The notes beneath the pieces are model-generated. The model did not search any database. It was given only the letters and a program-made list of their open reading frames with translations, and was not told the DNA's origin. Positions 6,255 through 8,983 of a DNA stretch of 8,983 nt are shown in pieces (position 1 is the stretch's first letter; each line of letters begins with the position of its first letter). Source of the stretch: an uncultured Planctomycetota bacterium (lineage in GTDB: Bacteria; Planctomycetota; Planctomycetia; Pirellulales; Thermoguttaceae); NCBI GenBank assembly GCA_902797455.1, contig CADBTE010000275.1, positions 1 through 8,983 of the forward strand. Reading direction: 5' to 3'. The position numbers were made by a program, and so were the translations under genes.

Positions 6255-6395
6255 CCGAGCGAACCGGAAATGAACCCCGAACCCCTCCGTGATTTGGCCG
6301 AGGGGCTTCGTTGTCTGCGCGCCGCCGCTGCCCAAGGGGACGAAGAGGCCCAAGAGCATCTCTCCACGCTCGGCGGGGAGACGCCGGAACAGTAA
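6255..6395 (+). pseudogene. Collapsed Sel1-family remnant 2 (cap fused to the last half-repeat, start lost)
   Basis: In the 355-bp spacer between C and D, this frame reads PSEPEMNPEPLR, then DLAEGLRCLRAAAAQGDEEA and QEHLSTLGGETPEQ before TAA. The first 12 residues align exactly with the family cap, with CCG (6255-6257) where the start ATG should be. The bases before it (ATCG-CCG-AGCGAA) match the leader of gene C (ATCG-ATG-AGTGAA). The rest is a typical C-terminal half-repeat, like EGLIWLRRAAEKGNEEAQ of gene E. The repeats between have been deleted. A Met at 6270 could still start a 41-residue peptide, but it has no good ribosome binding site. A decayed gene is the simplest reading. Confidence 0.65.
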
Positions 6396-6429
6396 AAGAA
6401 GGCCAAGGTTTTCCCCGCCCCCGCGCCGA

Positions 6430-6475
6430 AAAAACAGCCGAAATTTCTGGTAAATTTCGGCTGTTTTTATTTTTC
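6430..6475 (+). terminator. Strong rho-independent terminator before SLR gene D
   Basis: The arm at 6430-6446 pairs perfectly with 6452-6468: a 17-bp stem with loop CTGGT. The stem ends in five T bases, followed by ATTTTT. It should end transcripts coming from C. Its core (CCGAAATTT / AAATTTCGG) is shared with the hairpin before gene C, and it lies at nearly the same distance from the next start codon. Confidence 0.88.
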
Positions 6476-6480
6476 CTCCC

Positions 6481-6486
6481 TATCAT
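6481..6486 (+). promoter_or_regulatory. Candidate -10 (TATCAT) for SLR genes D-E
   Basis: TATCAT matches 5 of 6 bases of the -10 consensus and lies 51 bases before the D start. The -35 position falls in the terminator arm and matches poorly. It shares the surrounding TCCCTA with the matching site before C. Confidence 0.25.
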
Positions 6487-6526
6487 CGTAATGGTAGTCA
6501 AGACAACTCACAGTACAAACCGCGTC

Positions 6527-6532
6527 GGAGGT
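6527..6532 (+). promoter_or_regulatory. Shine-Dalgarno GGAGGT supporting the TTG start of SLR gene D
   Basis: GGAGGT is a strong site only 4 bases before TTG at 6537. No in-frame ATG or GTG lies nearby. TTG gives a 12-residue cap, the same length as in the paralogues, so the start call is well supported despite the short spacing. Confidence 0.6.
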
Positions 6533-6536
6533 TCAT

Positions 6537-7421
6537 TTGGACGATAAAAACGCTGATATCCAAGTCGTGCGCGCCGAGGCCGAACAGGGCGGCCGCGAGG
6601 CACAGTTTATTTTAGGTGTCTGCCTAATGAAGGGGGACCGCTGCCGGCGTGATCCCAAAGAGGCCGTGAAGTGGCTGCGCGCCGCCGCCGAAAACGGCCA
6701 TATCCTCGCTCAGGGGCATCTGGCGGTGTGCCTGTTCCACGGCGTCGGCTGCCGCAAAGATTCCGTGGAAGCCGGACGATGGGTCCGCGCCGCCGCGAGC
6801 GGGGGCGATCCCAGGGCGCAATTCAACTTGGCGATCTCGCTTTACCATGGGGACGGCTGCCCGCGAGATCATCAAGAGGCGGTCAAATGGTTCCGAGCCG
6901 CGGCCGATATGGGACATCTCGAAGCGCAGTACCTTTTGGCCCTTTCTCTGGATAAAGGGGACGGCTGCCCGACCGATCACGCCGAAGCGGTTCGATGGTA
7001 TCGGGCGGCCGCCGAAGGGGGGCACCTCAGCGCGCAGTTCAATTTGGCGGTCTCGCTTCACTCCGGGGAAGGATGCCAAATCGACGAGGCCGAGGCGTTT
7101 AAGTGGCTGCACGCCGCCGCCAGCCGGGGGCATGTCGCGGCCCAGCGAAACTTAAGCCACTGTCTGTTCAACGGAATCGGGTGCGAGAAAGATCCTCAAG
7201 AGGCCGTCCATTGGCTTCGAGAGGCGGCAGATCAAGGCGATGACACGGCGCAGTGTTTTTTGGGGCTGTGCCTCCTCGAAGGCATCGGCTGCCGGGAAGA
7301 TCACTCGAAGGCGAAAAAGTGGCTGCGCGCCGCCGCCGGCGCGGGGAACGATCAGGCGCTTGTCATCCTGGCGGGTATGAAAGAGTCGAAAAAAGGGCGT
7401 ACTTGGAAATACAACCGATAG
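6537..7421 (+). CDS. Sel1-like repeat protein D (7 repeats, TTG start)
   Basis: The protein has 294 residues with no signal peptide. Translation most likely begins at TTG: this gives the cap MDDKNADIQVVR, exactly 12 residues as in A, C and E, behind GGAGGT. Seven 36-residue repeats run from residue 13 to 264, followed by a 30-residue basic tail ending in TWKYNR, unlike the acidic tails of A, C and E. All seven repeats keep Cys24 (the first is GDRC, the rest GxGC), and four have Cys17. Several repeats use GDGCP before the second helix. As a helical solenoid it probably binds another protein, with the partner unknown. The gene follows a strong terminator and a weak -10. Gene E starts 31 bp after its stop, so D and E are probably one transcript. 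The TTG start may keep expression lower than that of the neighbours. Confidence 0.9.
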   Translation: MDDKNADIQVVRAEAEQGGREAQFILGVCLMKGDRCRRDPKEAVKWLRAAAENGHILAQGHLAVCLFHGVGCRKDSVEAGRWVRAAASGGDPRAQFNLAISLYHGDGCPRDHQEAVKWFRAAADMGHLEAQYLLALSLDKGDGCPTDHAEAVRWYRAAAEGGHLSAQFNLAVSLHSGEGCQIDEAEAFKWLHAAASRGHVAAQRNLSHCLFNGIGCEKDPQEAVHWLREAADQGDDTAQCFLGLCLLEGIGCREDHSKAKKWLRAAAGAGNDQALVILAGMKESKKGRTWKYNR

Positions 7422-7437
7422 TTCACCGACGACCATG

Positions 7438-7443
7438 AGGAGA
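7438..7443 (+). promoter_or_regulatory. Shine-Dalgarno AGGAGA that fixes the start of SLR gene E
   Basis: AGGAGA lies 9 bases before the ATG at 7453. An earlier in-frame ATG at 7435 directly abuts this site and would add MRRTES, so it is unlikely to be the start. The 7453 start restores the 12-residue cap of the family. Confidence 0.65.
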
Positions 7444-7452
7444 ACCGAATCG

Positions 7453-8205
7453 ATGAATGAAGAACAAACGGACATCGAAACCACCCGCCGTTTGGCCGAG
7501 ATGGGACTGGATCAGGCACAGCTGAACTTAGGAATCAATCTGGCCTGCGGCATCGGCTGCGAAGAGAATCCCGACGAAGCGATTTATTGGATTCGCGCGG
7601 CCGCCGATCAAGGCCTCGCCCCGGCGCAATGCTGCTTAGGCGACTGTCTGGCATACGGGCTGTGCTGCGAGGCAGATAAGGCCGAGGCCGTAAAGTGGTA
7701 CCGTACCGCCGCCGATCAGGGGTTCGTCACGGCGCAGTATCGCCTGGCCAGGCGGCTGAGCGATGGCGAGGGGTGCCCGGTCGATGAGGTGGAATCGCTG
7801 AAGTGGATGCGTTTGGCCGCGCAGCAGGGGCACGCCGAGGCGCAAAACGAATTGGGCTATTGCATCTTCCTCGGTATCGGGTGTGAGAAGAATGAGGAAG
7901 AGGGAGTGAAATGGTTCCGCGCTTCGGCCGAGCAGGGGATCGCCGAAGCGCAGGGAAACCTGGGAGAGTGCCTCTACAAAGGGGAAGGGTGTGAAAAGAA
8001 CCTCGAAGAAGCCGTCAAATGGCTCAGAGCCTCCGCCGATCAAGATCACGCCGAGGCGCAGTACTACCTGGCTTTGTGCCTGATCCATGGCGAAGGATGC
8101 CCGAAGGACCGCGCGGAGGGTCTGATCTGGCTGCGCCGCGCCGCCGAGAAAGGGAATGAGGAAGCCCAGCGGCTGCTCGAGCGGCTCGAGAAGGAAGACG
8201 CCTAA
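7453..8205 (+). CDS. Sel1-like repeat protein E (6 repeats)
   Basis: From ATG 7453 the protein has 250 residues and no signal peptide. The cap MNEEQTDIETTR (12 residues) leads into six uninterrupted 36-residue repeats (13-228) and a 22-residue half-repeat with an acidic end. All six repeats keep Cys24, though repeat 2 reads GLCC. Four have Cys17, and repeat 1 carries a Cys at position 20 instead. The stretch GCEKNLEEAVKWLRASA in repeats 5-6 is identical to one in B, so part of E and B share recent ancestry or have exchanged sequence. The 14 bases around the start match those of gene C exactly. It lies 31 bp after D and is probably translated from the same message. A protein-binding solenoid is the expected fold; no enzymatic motif is present. 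Confidence 0.92.
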   Translation: MNEEQTDIETTRRLAEMGLDQAQLNLGINLACGIGCEENPDEAIYWIRAAADQGLAPAQCCLGDCLAYGLCCEADKAEAVKWYRTAADQGFVTAQYRLARRLSDGEGCPVDEVESLKWMRLAAQQGHAEAQNELGYCIFLGIGCEKNEEEGVKWFRASAEQGIAEAQGNLGECLYKGEGCEKNLEEAVKWLRASADQDHAEAQYYLALCLIHGEGCPKDRAEGLIWLRRAAEKGNEEAQRLLERLEKEDA

Positions 8206-8215
8206 CCCCTTAATA

Positions 8216-8268
8216 CCCCGGGCGGGGAGAGAATTATAAAAAAAACACCGGCAATTTTGCCATTTTTC
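8216..8268 (+). terminator. Weak terminator-like region after SLR gene E
   Basis: A small CCCC/GGGG hairpin (8216-8227) is followed by an A-rich stretch. GGCAATTTTGCC (8250-8261) then forms a 4-5-bp stem flanked by A and T runs. The stems are much weaker than those before C and D. It probably marks the 3' end of the D-E transcript. Confidence 0.4.
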
Positions 8269-8271
8269 TGT

Positions 8272-8299
8272 CTGACTATTTCCAGTTTGCTCCTATTAT
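8272..8299 (+). promoter_or_regulatory. Candidate sigma-70 promoter for SLR gene F
   Basis: CTGACT (8272-8277, 4 of 6 bases of TTGACA) and TATTAT (8294-8299, 5 of 6 of TATAAT) are 16 bases apart. Transcription would start near 8306, giving a leader of about 98 bases that contains a perfect 11-bp hairpin. This is the best-formed promoter candidate in the window. Confidence 0.45.
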
Positions 8300-8337
8300 G
8301 TTATAGGACGACCCGACATCGAAATGAGGATATAGAA

Positions 8338-8362
8338 AGATTAAGGCACACTGCCTTAATCT
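8338..8362 (+). repeat. Perfect 11-bp hairpin in the leader of SLR gene F
   Basis: AGATTAAGGCA (8338-8348) pairs exactly with TGCCTTAATCT (8352-8362) around a CAC loop. It lies between the candidate promoter and the ribosome binding site and is not followed by a T run. It could stabilise the message or be an operator, since the sequence is also a near-palindrome in DNA. Confidence 0.5.
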
Positions 8363-8388
8363 AGGGAAGCTTTGTACCCGTTCACCCC

Positions 8389-8395
8389 AGGAGAA
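8389..8395 (+). promoter_or_regulatory. Shine-Dalgarno AGGAGAA for SLR gene F
   Basis: AGGAGAA lies 8 bases before the ATG at 8404, which is good spacing. It supports this start for the 3'-open gene. Confidence 0.65.
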
Positions 8396-8403
8396 TTCTC
8401 TCG

Positions 8404-8983
8404 ATGTCAAAGCATAACGATCACTCACCCTTTGATTGGGACAACTGGCCCGACATTCTCCCCGATCCCGGCGTGCCGCGGGAGGAACAGTCGCAGGTCG
8501 ATCTTTCCGCGTCCAAAGAGCAAGAAACCCTTCGGCGCGACGCCGAAATAGGGCTCGTCTCGGCGCAGTGGGAACTGGGCCTATATCTTTTACATGGCGA
8601 AGGCGGCTTCGCGAAAGATCCTCAAGAGGCCGTCAAGTGGCTGGGCGCCGCCGCCCGGCAGGGGGACGCTGACGCGCAGAACCGTTACGCCTATTGCCTT
8701 CTGTATGGCATCGGCTGCGAAAAGAACTCTGGGAAGTCCTTCAGGTGGTTTCTCGCCGCCGCCAGGCAGGGGAACGCCGACGCGCTAAACAACTTGGGGT
8801 TCTGCTATCTGGAAGGGATCGGCTGCAAAAAGAATCCCGAGAAGGCCGTGAGATTGTTTCGCGCCTCGGCTATGCGGGGGAATGTGGGTGGACAGAACAA
8901 TTACGCCTATTGCCTTCTGCATGGGATCGGCTGCGAAAAGAACCCTGGGAAGGCCTTCAGATTGTTTCGCGCCGCCGCCAGGC
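8404..8983 (+). CDS. Sel1-like repeat protein F, 5' part (continues past the window)
   Basis: The frame is open from ATG 8404 to the window end, giving 193 complete codons with no stop. It differs from its neighbours in having a 44-residue N-terminus: His/Asp/Trp-containing (SPFDWDNWPDILPDPG), then acidic and Gln-rich, ending in QETLR like the family cap. Four repeats follow. The first is 37 residues with GEGGF in place of GxGC. The next three are 36 residues with GIGC and also carry Cys17. Repeats 2 and 4 are nearly identical at DNA level (about 90% over 91 bp), so a two-repeat block was duplicated recently. No signal peptide is seen. The N-terminal extension may add a binding segment. It has a better promoter candidate than its neighbours and a leader hairpin. 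More repeats probably follow downstream. Confidence 0.9.
   Translation, partial: MSKHNDHSPFDWDNWPDILPDPGVPREEQSQVDLSASKEQETLRRDAEIGLVSAQWELGLYLLHGEGGFAKDPQEAVKWLGAAARQGDADAQNRYAYCLLYGIGCEKNSGKSFRWFLAAARQGNADALNNLGFCYLEGIGCKKNPEKAVRLFRASAMRGNVGGQNNYAYCLLHGIGCEKNPGKAFRLFRAAAR
8677..8983 (+). repeat. Recent in-frame duplication of a two-repeat block inside SLR gene F
   Basis: Bases 8677-8767 and 8893-8983 match at about 82 of 91 positions with no gaps. They are offset by 216 bases, exactly two 36-codon repeats. The second copy is cut by the window edge, so the full length of the duplication is unknown. Confidence 0.8.

Noticed and set aside
2983..8983. Reading the periodic DNA as a CRISPR or tandem non-coding repeat
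   Set aside because: The 108-base period is in frame throughout and encodes SLR units. The copies differ in DNA, with no identical repeats and spacers.

Overview
The window is a GC-rich bacterial segment with every recognisable gene on the + strand. It falls into two parts. Positions 1-2846 hold three ordinary genes: the 3' end of a flavodoxin-family gene, a membrane-anchored metallo-beta-lactamase-fold hydrolase of the UlaG/NAPE-PLD type, and an exported alpha/beta hydrolase with a cysteine nucleophile. Positions 2983-8983 are an array of six Sel1-like repeat (SLR) genes, called A to F here, and the last one runs off the window edge. No tRNA, rRNA, CRISPR, transposase or phage gene was seen.

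The SLR array looks like one gene family spreading by duplication. Genes A, C, D and E each start with a cap of exactly 12 residues ending in Arg. The cap is followed by back-to-back repeats, nearly all exactly 36 residues long, and a short C-terminal half-repeat. B replaces the start of the cap with a Sec signal peptide, so it should be exported while A, C, D and E should stay in the cytoplasm. F has a longer 44-residue acidic and Trp/Pro-containing N-terminus. Of 37 repeats, 35 carry a Cys in the loop where most SLR families have a small aliphatic residue (GxGC), and 23 also carry a Cys seven positions earlier.

The two longest spacers, B-C and C-D (361 and 355 bp), are not empty. Each contains a collapsed SLR gene: the same 12-residue cap joined to a short fragment. 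One has lost its start codon (ATG to CCG at the aligned position). Each is followed by a strong terminator hairpin with the same core arms (CCGAAATTT / AAATTTCGG) placed about 100 bp before the next start codon. The array therefore seems to grow and decay in units of gene, spacer, terminator and leader. F holds a near-identical internal duplication of about 91 bp, so repeat gain appears to be recent.

Transcription probably runs as flavodoxin-MBL, then the alpha/beta hydrolase alone, A, B, C, D-E (31 bp apart) and F. Candidate promoters lie before B and F. The upstream enzymes have no evident link to the SLR array.

The organism cannot be fixed from this window. Shine-Dalgarno use, Sec signal peptides, GC-rich codons and abundant Cys-containing SLR proteins fit a Gram-negative, possibly gut-associated, bacterium. 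The Planctomycetota/Lentisphaerota (PVC) group is one guess, held with low confidence.
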